Shown in pieces: positions 7,773 to 16,340 of a stretch of DNA of 64,000 nt (the stretch's first letter is position 1; each line of letters begins with the position of its first letter). The notes beneath the pieces are model-generated. The model was not told the origin of the DNA, did not search any database, and saw only the letters and a list, made by a program, of their open reading frames with translations. The position numbers and the translations under genes were made by a program. Source of the DNA: Palsa-1400 sp036501625. GTDB taxonomy: Bacteria; Verrucomicrobiota; Verrucomicrobiia; Limisphaerales; Palsa-1400. The stretch covers positions 1 to 64,000 of the forward strand of contig DASXZY010000073.1 of the NCBI GenBank assembly GCA_036501625.1, given 5' to 3'.

Positions 7773-9205
7773 GTATTGGAGAAAACAATTTGCGGCACAC
7801 GATAACGGCGTTCCGATTGACCGGGAATTTCAATCGAATCAAAAGCGTCAAATACCATGTGTGGCCCGTCAGACTCCGCGATGAATAAATAGGCCAGCAC
7901 CTCCAAAATCCCGTTGCGTGGCGGTCGAAGATCAAGCAACTCCGGCAAGGAAATTTGGAGGCGTGTTTGCAAACAATCTCGGATGTTTTGGCGCAGCCGC
8001 TCGAAGTCCACAGGATGCAAACGTAAAAAAGCCTCCAAAGTTTCGCGATAATCTCCGCCTTCACTGACTTCAAGATTGCCGCCAAACTCAACACTTTCCG
8101 GCGGTGTCCATGAGGCTTTCGACATGAGCGAGGAAAGTATGATGCTGGCGTCCATGTCGAGTAATTCGGTCTGTGGCGATAAATCACGAGTGCGATGAGC
8201 TAGTGCTTTGATTTCCTGAATCATTCGGCCTACCTCCCGCCGCTCCGCCGATTCACGCACATCCAGCACTCGGCGAAGTTGCGCCACAAGCCGTTCGTTG
8301 GAGGCAACCACTTTATTGCCTTCGGCACGGAGGCTCGACTGCAATTTCCGCAACAGCACGTCGTCCCGTAATTCATCGGCCAGGGTCGGAAGCGCGTAGG
8401 CCGCTTCGACAAGTTCAACAAATTGTCGGCGACGTTCCGGTGCAAGCAGAAAATCCCAAAAGGCATAGAAGCTCTGCCCCTGGCTCGACTCGCGAAGTCT
8501 ATCCTGTGCATCAAGCGTCTGGCTGACAATCCCGCCACGAGTGGCCGTTGTGTCAGTCTGTCGAACCGCGATTTCCTCCGTGACCGTCCGAAAATGTCGT
8601 TCAACTTCACGGAAATCGCCGAGCAGTTGGCGCGCAATCTCAAGCAGGTTTTGAAAGCGTTCGTTGATTTGGGTTGCATTGTAAACCGGCACCACTCCCG
8701 TGCGTTCAATCTCCTCAATTTGTTGTTGAATGCGCGCCTGTTCAGCCCGCAGCCGCTGGATTCGGACGTCTGGTTCCCGCGTTGAGTTTTCGATGATTTC
8801 AGCGAGTGTACCGGCGAGGTTCTTGAATTTGGATTCAGTGCCGACGTGAGGACGCGGTTTGAGTGAATCGAGCCATTGAAACACGCGCTCAATTTCTGGC
8901 GTCAGTTCGTAAGCCGGCTCGTCACTGTCCGCCGGTTGAAATCGGTGAGCGTAGGCGTGTTCTGAATCTGCCCATTCCGTCAAATAATCCTTTGCCGACC
9001 GGCCACTGGCGAAATCACCAGCATCACGCAGTTCTTCGATCTCGGCTTCAAGTAATGCGCGCAGGCGACTCTCGGGCACAACAGGATGATGCTCGCGCTT
9101 GAAGGCGGTGAACAATACCGCCAGCACCAGTGGCGCGTTTTCCGCGCGTAACAATCGGAGCGTAGGAGATTGCTTGAACTGCAATTGCAGGTCAGTGTAG
9201 TTCAC
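7769..9205 (-). CDS. jetA: Wadjet kleisin subunit JetA (DUF3375)
   Basis: This 478-residue protein opens with the DUF3375 pattern (FKQSPTLRLLRAENAPLVL), a MukF-like N-terminal domain. A helical, coiled-coil middle (about 150-330) and a winged-helix C-terminus follow. In Wadjet type I, JetA is the kleisin that closes the JetC dimer and carries JetB. The only start consistent with the conserved N-terminus is a GTG at 9205. It is the first gene of the operon. The 199 bp between it and the recombinase gene must hold the promoter, but I see no convincing -35/-10 there. Confidence 0.92.
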   Translation of the reverse strand: MNYTDLQLQFKQSPTLRLLRAENAPLVLAVLFTAFKREHHPVVPESRLRALLEAEIEELRDAGDFASGRSAKDYLTEWADSEHAYAHRFQPADSDEPAYELTPEIERVFQWLDSLKPRPHVGTESKFKNLAGTLAEIIENSTREPDVRIQRLRAEQARIQQQIEEIERTGVVPVYNATQINERFQNLLEIARQLLGDFREVERHFRTVTEEIAVRQTDTTATRGGIVSQTLDAQDRLRESSQGQSFYAFWDFLLAPERRRQFVELVEAAYALPTLADELRDDVLLRKLQSSLRAEGNKVVASNERLVAQLRRVLDVRESAERREVGRMIQEIKALAHRTRDLSPQTELLDMDASIILSSLMSKASWTPPESVEFGGNLEVSEGGDYRETLEAFLRLHPVDFERLRQNIRDCLQTRLQISLPELLDLRPPRNGILEVLAYLFIAESDGPHMVFDAFDSIEIPGQSERRYRVPQIVFSNT

Positions 9206-9404
9206 AATTTATTTCCACAGTGCCTATTCCCACCTCATTTATCAGAATCGCTTGGACAAATACAGTCTAACTTACCGATTAAGAAAACCCATCATGGCGA
9301 CGACCGGTTGTCCCGATGATCTGCTGTGCGCACGACCAGTAAGCGGGCATTGGCCGCCAAACTAGTTCAACTCTTTGGGCGCTTTGTCAGATGTTAACTT
9401 GCTT

Positions 9405-10883
9405 TCACATTGCCGTCTGCTGCTTCACTTGAACCCTGCCGGTGAGTTCAACCAACATCGCCTTTGGAATCCGTTCGGTGAATTCTTCCATGAGTGATTG
9501 CGGGTCGTTCAATTCTTGGCTGAACACTTCTCGCCCCATTGCTCGGGTCGCTGCCTCAAGGAATTTTTCGGTCGGAACGATTGAGACATCCTCGTGCAAT
9601 TGACCCCAAAAGATTTCCTGCGGATTCGCCGACGCCCACCACGCATACGCGTATTTTGCTTTGGCTTTGGCAACGGCGCGTCTTTCGTCAGCATCCGATG
9701 ATTGACTCGCGCGCCCGCCTTTGGGCGCGGAGCCTGGCATCTGAATAACATTTTCAGGAGGGTTCGAGAACGTCACTTTCTGCGCCATCGTGGCCGAATG
9801 CTGATCGCGCAAATGACCGTAAGTTTTCATAGCCAGCGCGCCGACGTCCTTGTGTCCAAGCCAGCGGGAGACGGTTGGAATGTCCACACCCGATTCAATG
9901 CAGCGGGTGGCAAACAAATGGCGTAAATCATGATGCGTGATGCGTTCGATGCCTAATTTCTTGCAGGCGCTCGTGATGGCGCCCTGGCACTCGTGAACCT
10001 CCAACAGGGAATTCTGCCGGAACTCCTGCTTACCTCGTTCATTTTGCAGACGTTCCAAGAGCCGTCGCATGTCAGGAATCATCGGCACTCGGCGAATTTC
10101 CCAATTCTTCGTTCCGGTAGCCGGGTCACCCGAGACGACGATTTCCTCCTTCTCAAAATCGCAGTCCCGGCCATTGACCCGCGCGGCTTCGCCTTTGCGG
10201 CAACCGCTGTAGGCGAGGAATTCCACCATGTCAGCGCAACGGTGATTCCAGCCGCCGTCATTCTTGCGGATGCTTCCAACCAGTTTCAGAAACTCATCGT
10301 GACTCGGAAGTTTCAGATGCTTCTGGCGAATGCGCAGCCGCTTGATGTGCTTGGCTGGATTGTCGTAGCGTGCGCCGGCCTCGATGGCGATGTCCACGAT
10401 CAGACGCAATGTCCCGATGGTGTTATTGAAAGCTGACGGACTGGCTTTCTGCGCGAAACGACCCGCCCAATCAAGACAATCCGTCTTTGAAATGCGTCGT
10501 ACATCCATGTCCGATAGCTCCGGCCATGACTTTAGGAGAGCGGCAATGCGTTCCTCGCGATACTCCTTGCTGCGATCCTTGAGCGACAGATCGGCCTTTA
10601 ACCGCTCCCGGTATGTCTTCAAGGCTTGTTCAAAGGTCATCTTCCCGCGAGCGGTTGCTTGTACGGATTCGGCCTTGTGGCGTTCTTCCTTGAGGAAATC
10701 GCCCAGGCGCAATTGGGCAACGCTCATGCGGTCAGTCTTGAGGGATTTCCAAATGAGCTTGCCGCCCACCCGCGCCCTGGCATAGTATGTTCCCGATTTC
10801 GCGTTGCGGAGAAGATTCGCGACGGGCGTTGTTTGCCATTTTGGTTCCGATTCGGTCGTTTGCTCTGTTTTGCTCGTCTTCAT
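9405..10883 (-). CDS. Tyrosine recombinase / phage-type integrase
   Basis: This 492-residue site-specific recombinase has an N-terminal SAM-like core-binding domain at about residues 80-180 and a catalytic domain at about 190-370. All active-site residues are present: R229 (GCRKGEA), K259 (TKNWE), H318 and R321 (HHDLRH), H344 (LGHKD) and nucleophile Y355 (KTYGHL). I start at the ATG at 10883. The open frame continues upstream to 11057, but its first 30 codons are the antisense of tRNA-Ser and give the familiar false 'GVGFEPT' peptide. The gene reads away from the tRNA and ends 199 bp from jetA, so it probably mobilised this island. Confidence 0.93.
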   Translation of the reverse strand: MKTSKTEQTTESEPKWQTTPVANLLRNAKSGTYYARARVGGKLIWKSLKTDRMSVAQLRLGDFLKEERHKAESVQATARGKMTFEQALKTYRERLKADLSLKDRSKEYREERIAALLKSWPELSDMDVRRISKTDCLDWAGRFAQKASPSAFNNTIGTLRLIVDIAIEAGARYDNPAKHIKRLRIRQKHLKLPSHDEFLKLVGSIRKNDGGWNHRCADMVEFLAYSGCRKGEAARVNGRDCDFEKEEIVVSGDPATGTKNWEIRRVPMIPDMRRLLERLQNERGKQEFRQNSLLEVHECQGAITSACKKLGIERITHHDLRHLFATRCIESGVDIPTVSRWLGHKDVGALAMKTYGHLRDQHSATMAQKVTFSNPPENVIQMPGSAPKGGRASQSSDADERRAVAKAKAKYAYAWWASANPQEIFWGQLHEDVSIVPTEKFLEAATRAMGREVFSQELNDPQSLMEEFTERIPKAMLVELTGRVQVKQQTAM

Positions 10884-10966
10884 GCAAACAGTATAGAACA
10901 TCAGTATAGAAAATGCAAATCGACAGGACGGAAAAAGTGATAAATACGCAGTAAAATCAGTAGTGT

Positions 10967-11056
10967 GGAAGGGTGGCTGAGTGGTTGAAGGCACCTGACT
11001 CGAAATCAGGCTTAGGGGAAACCCTAACGTGGGTTCGAATCCCACCCCTTCCGCCA
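10967..11056 (+). tRNA. tRNA-Ser (anticodon CGA), CCA encoded
   Basis: The acceptor stem GGAAGGG (10967-10973) pairs with CCCTTCC (11046-11052), followed by discriminator G and an encoded CCA. The anticodon stem CCTGA/TCAGG holds the loop CTCGAAA, giving anticodon CGA. The long variable arm (TAGGG, GAAA, CCCTA) is typical of tRNA-Ser, and the T arm is GTGGG-TTCGAAT-CCCAC. It is a probable attachment target for the adjacent recombinase. Confidence 0.97.
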
Positions 11057-11081
11057 TTTTTCCACGGTGCCTTCCATGCGG

Positions 11082-12218
11082 TTAGTTGCCGCGGGCGGTT
11101 AATTGGCGGATTAGATCTGTTTCGGATTTGGAAAATGGTGTGCCGTCGGGGCGGAAGATGTCGTGGAACCAGACTTTTGGCTCGGCGGCGTAGTGTTTCT
11201 TCCAGGAGTCCCAGGGGTAAATTGTGTTTGACTTTCCGTTGACCAGGCCCCAGCTCCAGGCGGCCACATCGTATTGTTTGAGCACTGGCAAATTGGCGGC
11301 AAATGTGGAACGGTTGCCGCGGGCCATGTACTCGGTGCAGAGGACGGGGCGGCCCAGTTTTTTCAATCCTTCAATGCATTTTTTCAGTTCGGCGGGAGGG
11401 TCGTAATTGTGAAAGGTGATGACGTCCGACTGTCCCAACTGAACTTGCTGAACTGGGGTTGGATTGTTCAGGTAGTCGCCACGCCAGACGCCGCAGGTCG
11501 CCGGTTGCGATGGGTGCGCCTCGCGGAACCACTGAAAGGTTTTTTCGAGCAATTGCGTGGCAAACTTCTCCTTGTCCGGCTCGTCCAACTCGATTTTGGA
11601 GCCTTCCCGCCCGTAAGCCTCGCGGTTCGGATTGTCTGGCTCGTTGAACAAGTCCCAGGCGAGAACGCGCGAATCGTTGCCGAAGCGGGTTAGCAAGCCG
11701 ATAACGTAGGGCTTGAGTTCGTCCTGTTTGGCGGGCGATTCAAGATAGTCGCGCCCTGGCGATTGAACCCACCTGGAATTATGCAGGCCGGGAATCGGAG
11801 CGGGTTGGGCGCCAGCTTTAGGATAAGGATGCCAAACGCCGTCGAAAATGACGAACAGCGTTTTGATCCCGTGCTTATCCGCGATTTCCAGATATTTACC
11901 GACGCGCGAGCAGAACCCTTCCGCATCTTCCCGCCAAGGGATGTCATGGAGGAAGACGCGCATGGTGTTCATGCCGATGGATTGCGCGTAGCCGAGTTCG
12001 CGGTCGATGGTTGCGGGATCGAAGGTCTCGGACTGCCACATCTCAAGCTGGTTGGCGGCAGTGCTCGGCACGAAGTTGGCGCCCACGAGCCACGGCTGTT
12101 TCGCGTACCAATCGTTTGCCTGCCGCGCTGTCCAGCGTTCGGAGTTGGCGGCATGACAATTCTGGGTCAACAAAAAGGCCAATAAGAGCAAGGCTGGGCG
12201 GGGAGAGAGGACTTTCAT
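11082..12218 (-). CDS. Secreted GH5-like glycoside hydrolase
   Basis: This 378-residue protein has a signal peptide (about residues 1-23, ending C-H-A-A) and a (beta/alpha)8 cellulase-like fold. FNEP places the likely acid/base at E193, and LCTEYM places the likely nucleophile at E296. These two positions are the signature of clan GH-A (GH5-related, often named cellulase or 1,4-beta-xylanase). The substrate cannot be told from sequence but is probably a beta-linked plant or algal glycan. The start is 22 bp downstream of the stop of the response regulator, so it is probably the last gene of the sensor-regulator-hydrolase operon. Confidence 0.82.
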   Translation of the reverse strand: MKVLSPRPALLLLAFLLTQNCHAANSERWTARQANDWYAKQPWLVGANFVPSTAANQLEMWQSETFDPATIDRELGYAQSIGMNTMRVFLHDIPWREDAEGFCSRVGKYLEIADKHGIKTLFVIFDGVWHPYPKAGAQPAPIPGLHNSRWVQSPGRDYLESPAKQDELKPYVIGLLTRFGNDSRVLAWDLFNEPDNPNREAYGREGSKIELDEPDKEKFATQLLEKTFQWFREAHPSQPATCGVWRGDYLNNPTPVQQVQLGQSDVITFHNYDPPAELKKCIEGLKKLGRPVLCTEYMARGNRSTFAANLPVLKQYDVAAWSWGLVNGKSNTIYPWDSWKKHYAAEPKVWFHDIFRPDGTPFSKSETDLIRQLTARGN

Positions 12219-12240
12219 ATCTGCGTTTAGGGATCAGGTT

Positions 12241-12861
12241 TTAATTTAAATATTTGGCGACAGCCTCCGTGCGCGAGCGGACGTGGAGCTTGTCGTAGAT
12301 GCTGCGCAAGTGCGAGCGGACGGTGGGCAGGCTCAACCCCAGTTTTTCGGCGATTTCCTTGTTGGCATAGCCTTTTGCCAGATAGTCGAGCACTTCGGAT
12401 TCGCGCTCGGTCAATTTCATGGAAAGGTTTTCCGCCGCTTCCGACGCCCGGAAAGCCTGGACAACTTTGCGCGCGATCTGGCTGTTCATGGGCGAGCCGC
12501 CATGCAGGATATCGCGGATGGATTCCAGCAATTGGTCCGGCTCGCAGCGTTTCAGGAGATAGCCGCTTGCGCCGGCGCGCAAGGCGCGAAAAATGGAGTC
12601 GCTGTCTTCGTAAACGGTGAGCATGAGCACCTGGGTGTTGGGAAGCTGTTCGCGCAACCGGCGAACGCATTCAATGCCGGACATCTGCGGCAGGTTGATG
12701 TCCATAACGACGACGGCCGGCTGGGAATCGGGAAGTATTTTCAAGGCTTCCTCGGCTGTCGTGCAAGCGGCCACGCAACGCATGCCGCGGGCTTCGTCAA
12801 CAATCCGCGAAAGACTGCCGCGAATCACCGCGTCGTCCTCAACAATTGCGACGCGGATCAT
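12241..12861 (-). CDS. NarL/FixJ-family response regulator
   Basis: This 206-residue protein has a receiver domain (about 1-120) with an acidic pocket (VEDD at 7-10) and phospho-acceptor D54 in VVMDINLP. A LuxR-type helix-turn-helix follows (about 140-200: LTERE, then ANKEIAEKLGLS). I start at the ATG at 12861; the longer frame upstream to 12984 has no domain character. It lies 115 bp downstream of the sensor kinase and should be its partner, controlling polysaccharide-use genes such as the GH5 gene that follows. Confidence 0.93.
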   Translation of the reverse strand: MIRVAIVEDDAVIRGSLSRIVDEARGMRCVAACTTAEEALKILPDSQPAVVVMDINLPQMSGIECVRRLREQLPNTQVLMLTVYEDSDSIFRALRAGASGYLLKRCEPDQLLESIRDILHGGSPMNSQIARKVVQAFRASEAAENLSMKLTERESEVLDYLAKGYANKEIAEKLGLSLPTVRSHLRSIYDKLHVRSRTEAVAKYLN

Positions 12862-12976
12862 GACGCTTCCCGATAGGGCGCTGCGATCTCGCGCCGACGC
12901 CAAAGTATGCACGCGCCGAGAGTAACACAGGCAGCGGCGTTTTGGATATAGTCCGATGAGATGAGTTCGGGCGTGT

Positions 12977-15900
12977 TCATCCACGCAGGTTCAACTGGAA
13001 CAAAACCGCCGTCCCGCTCGGGCTGGGGCACACTTTGCAGGTACCAGCCATTTTTTGCAGCCGTTGGTTCATGTTCGCCAGTCCATTGCCCGATTGTTTC
13101 GCGGCGGGATCAAAGCCGACGCCGTTGTCCTCGACGGCGACGGTGAGATTGCGGCCTGCGCAGACAACTTTCACGCGCACTTCCGCGGCGCGAGAATGCC
13201 TGGCTGCATTATTGACGGCTTCCTTGAAGGCAAGGAAAAGCCCATGGCGAATCTCCGAAGCCACGTCATACTCCGGGACTTCGCTGGGAATATCGAGCCG
13301 GCACCGAATCGGGCCGGAGCGGAAGAACGCCTCGGCGAAGTTCCCGAGATAGCCGACGAGTTCGTTGAGTGAATCGTTTTTTGGATTTACGGCCCAAACG
13401 ATTTCGTTCAAAGCAGTGACGATGTTGCGCGACGTGCCCCGGATCTGTTGTGTCAACGAACGGGATTCGATGGGAGGGAGATTCTCGCGTTCCAGGAGCG
13501 AACTCAAGAGGCTGATCTGCGTCAGGCTTGTGCCGAGATCATCGTGCAGGTCGCGCGCGATGCGGGCGCGTTCGCGTTCCATCTCGTGCGTGCGCTCCAG
13601 GCGCTCCAATTCGACGCGGTGAGCGCGGCGCAATTTGAAGGTGACCGAGAGTATCAACCCCGCGGCCGCCGAAGCGATGAGCAGCGCCTGGAACCACCAT
13701 GTTTCCCAAAAGTACGGCAAAACGACGAAGCTGGTCGTCGCGCCTTTTTCGTTCCAAACTCCGTCGCTATTCGCCGCGAGCACACAAAAGCGGTAGGGGC
13801 CTGGCGGCAGCGGCCCGTAGCCGGCTGATCGCTGGTTCATGGCCTCATGCCAATGGCTTTCCACGCCTTTCAATTGCCACTTGAGCCGAACTTTGTCCGG
13901 CGCGGTGAAGTTGATTCCTGTGAAACGGAACTCGACGTAATGACGCCCAGGAGAGATGCGCGCCGGCAGATTAGTTCCCTCCGTATCCGGGCCATCATGC
14001 AGAGACCTGAATCCCGCAGGCACGCCGTCCACCCGCATCTCCTCGATGACAACGGGCGGCGGCTGATGATTGACAGTCACTTGGCGCGGATCGACGGCGA
14101 CGAGGCCCTTGACGGTTGTAAACCAGAGGCGCCCATCGTGCGCCCGCCAGCAGGATGGCTGGAACCATCCTGAATAGGCTTGGGCCGGCAGCCCGTCAAA
14201 ATGTCCGAAGACGGAGAAGGCCGCGTCATTCGTTTCGCCTGCGGCGAGGCGTTTCAAGTCTTCCCGGGAAGCGCGAAAAAGGCCGGCATACGTGCCGCCC
14301 CAAAGGTGACCCCCGCCATCTTCCAACAATTGCGTAATGCTGTTGTCGGGCAATCCTTGCTCCGCAGTGATGCGAGTGAACGTCCCATGAGCAAAACGCA
14401 ACAGGCCTCCTCCGAGGGTGCCGATCCAAATGCTGCCGTCCGTGTCTGGCAGCAAGGCGGAGACGCGCGCACTCGGCCACTCCGCGGGCGGATGATGGCG
14501 CGTGGGAATGTCGTTAACGACCTGCCACAAATCGCCTGGTTCGGTCCCAAACCATAACGTTCCCGGCGGCCCTTCCGCCAGCGCCCGCACGCCGATGTTC
14601 TCCACAAAGCCACGGTCGTTGCCATAAACGGTGAGCTTGCCGTCATAGAAGTAATAGGCGCCGGAGCCGTTGCAAAACCAGACGCGCCCCCGAGAATCTT
14701 GCATGATGGCATTGGCCACATGGTCGCGCATCCGCTCCATCGGGAATGTCCAGGAAACTTCGTTATTGACGCAATGCACCTCGTTGTTCACGCAGCGGAA
14801 GACGCTGCCTTGCAGCGTGCCAACCCAAATGCCATTGGACGCATCGGGAAAAACCGTGACGCTTTCAATCAACGGTTCGGGACTGGGGGACAGCGGCACC
14901 GGCACGAACCGATCTCCGTCCTGGCGAGCCAGCCCGCCGTTGGCCGTGCCGACCCAAATCAAATTCTGAGCATCTTCGCACACCGATTGGGCGACATCCC
15001 CCGGAATGCCATCGGCGGCGGAGAATTGTTTAAACTGCCGGCCTCGAATGCGAGCCAGGCCCGCCTCTTTGCTGCCGATCCAGATGTTGCCTTCGCGGTC
15101 TTGCAGCCAGCAGGTGATGAATTTGCTGGGGAGGCCGTCTTGCAATGTCAGCAGTGCCGCGATTCCATCCGGCCGCACGTTCCAAAGACCGACGCCGTAT
15201 TCGATGGCCCAAACCCCGCCCGATGAGTCCGCGAAAAAGCGAAGGGAGTTGGCAGCGGGATTGGGCTGAAACCGGGTGGCGGAAACGGTCCATTGCCCGT
15301 CCTTCATCTTGCGGAGCAAATGGTCGTCCCAAACCCACAGACCGCCGTCCAGCGAGGCGACCATCTGGCGCACGCCGCGCGGCGGCGCGTTGGCTGGCTC
15401 CCGTTCAGTAAAACCATTCGGGGAAATTGCGCCGAATTTTTGGTCGGCTGCGACCCAAAGCTCGCCATTGGCGTCCTGGGCCAGAACTCGCGCGGGCGAG
15501 CCAAGGTCGAACACAGAGGCGCGCTTGTTGTCCGGGCCCGGCGATGCCAGGCGGGCGACTTGATGCTGGTCGGTGAGATACCACAGCGCGCCATCGCGGG
15601 CTTGCGTGAAGGCGGCCGGGGCAGGGGAGGTCGGAGACGGCTGCATATCGACAAGCTGGGCCTCGTTAACGCCGCCCGCGCGCGGCACACGAAAAACGGC
15701 CGGATGAAACGAAGCCATGAAAACGGCGTCAGCATCTTCGCCCACCAGTTGCAAAGGATGCCAGCGCGGCAGGGCCGTGCGTTTCCGCACAAGATGAAAT
15801 TTCCCATCGGTCATCGACGCCGCCGACTCGTTTCCCGCCGTGATCCAAAGAGCGCCGCGAGAATCCACGCTCAAGGTCTCGATTTCGACATCCTCCAATT

Positions 15901-16180
15901 CTGGCGTGGTTTCCGGGTTAAAGACTACAAAGCGGAGGCCGTCGAATCGCGCCAGTCCGCCGCTGCGAGTTCCGATCCAAAGATAACCATCCGGCGTCTG
16001 CGCCAGGCAATTGACGGAATTCTGGGGCAGCCCATCTTCAGAGCGCCAAACATGTATCAGGTAGTCCGACGCGCCAGACGCCATGCTCTGAGCGCTCGCG
16101 GAGGTTGCTCCAGAAAAGATTAGCCCCGCCAGCAACCAGAAACCCGTGAAGCGGAACGTCAAACACAAGGCGGGTCTCAC
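12977..16180 (-). CDS. Two-component sensor kinase with beta-propeller sensor domain
   Basis: This 1,067-residue protein has a signal peptide/anchor (1-31), a long periplasmic region of reg_prop-type propeller blades (repeated G-x-L-W-I/V-G-T pattern, about 40-680) and a Y_Y_Y domain (about 690-790). A transmembrane helix (about 805-828) precedes a HisKA_3 dimerisation helix with phospho-acceptor H879 (RDLHDDLG) and a HATPase_c domain (NGVGFDP near 1030). This is the architecture of glycan-sensing regulators in Bacteroidota, but here the kinase pairs with a separate NarL-type regulator instead of carrying its own receiver and AraC domain. The start is a GTG at 16180, chosen because it gives the signal peptide. 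Confidence 0.9.
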   Translation of the reverse strand: MRPALCLTFRFTGFWLLAGLIFSGATSASAQSMASGASDYLIHVWRSEDGLPQNSVNCLAQTPDGYLWIGTRSGGLARFDGLRFVVFNPETTPELEDVEIETLSVDSRGALWITAGNESAASMTDGKFHLVRKRTALPRWHPLQLVGEDADAVFMASFHPAVFRVPRAGGVNEAQLVDMQPSPTSPAPAAFTQARDGALWYLTDQHQVARLASPGPDNKRASVFDLGSPARVLAQDANGELWVAADQKFGAISPNGFTEREPANAPPRGVRQMVASLDGGLWVWDDHLLRKMKDGQWTVSATRFQPNPAANSLRFFADSSGGVWAIEYGVGLWNVRPDGIAALLTLQDGLPSKFITCWLQDREGNIWIGSKEAGLARIRGRQFKQFSAADGIPGDVAQSVCEDAQNLIWVGTANGGLARQDGDRFVPVPLSPSPEPLIESVTVFPDASNGIWVGTLQGSVFRCVNNEVHCVNNEVSWTFPMERMRDHVANAIMQDSRGRVWFCNGSGAYYFYDGKLTVYGNDRGFVENIGVRALAEGPPGTLWFGTEPGDLWQVVNDIPTRHHPPAEWPSARVSALLPDTDGSIWIGTLGGGLLRFAHGTFTRITAEQGLPDNSITQLLEDGGGHLWGGTYAGLFRASREDLKRLAAGETNDAAFSVFGHFDGLPAQAYSGWFQPSCWRAHDGRLWFTTVKGLVAVDPRQVTVNHQPPPVVIEEMRVDGVPAGFRSLHDGPDTEGTNLPARISPGRHYVEFRFTGINFTAPDKVRLKWQLKGVESHWHEAMNQRSAGYGPLPPGPYRFCVLAANSDGVWNEKGATTSFVVLPYFWETWWFQALLIASAAAGLILSVTFKLRRAHRVELERLERTHEMERERARIARDLHDDLGTSLTQISLLSSLLERENLPPIESRSLTQQIRGTSRNIVTALNEIVWAVNPKNDSLNELVGYLGNFAEAFFRSGPIRCRLDIPSEVPEYDVASEIRHGLFLAFKEAVNNAARHSRAAEVRVKVVCAGRNLTVAVEDNGVGFDPAAKQSGNGLANMNQRLQKMAGTCKVCPSPSGTAVLFQLNLRG

Positions 16181-16270
16181 AGGGCAAACTTTTCTCGGTG
16201 CATAGGATGGATATTACATCGCAAATTTGTTAGCGCAACACGGGACCGGGTCATGCAGATCGCCGGGCCA

Positions 16271-16309
16271 GAAAAAAGAGGCCGGACGCGGGCATGCGTC
16301 CGGCCTCTT
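16271..16309 (-). terminator. Rho-independent terminator of the LamG gene
   Basis: A perfect 14-bp inverted repeat (16276-16289 with 16296-16309) encloses a 6-nt loop. Read on the minus strand it is followed by six T residues (the A run at 16272-16277). It sits 31 bp past the stop codon of the 16341-19226 gene and separates it from the sensor kinase operon. Confidence 0.93.
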
Positions 16310-16340
16310 GCAATTTCGCTGCCAAGTGGTCCCGCTCAGT

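Noticed and set aside
15293..16123. Plus-strand open frame of 276 codons
   Set aside because: It is antisense to the propeller part of the sensor kinase, where G-L-W-x-G-T repeats are clear.
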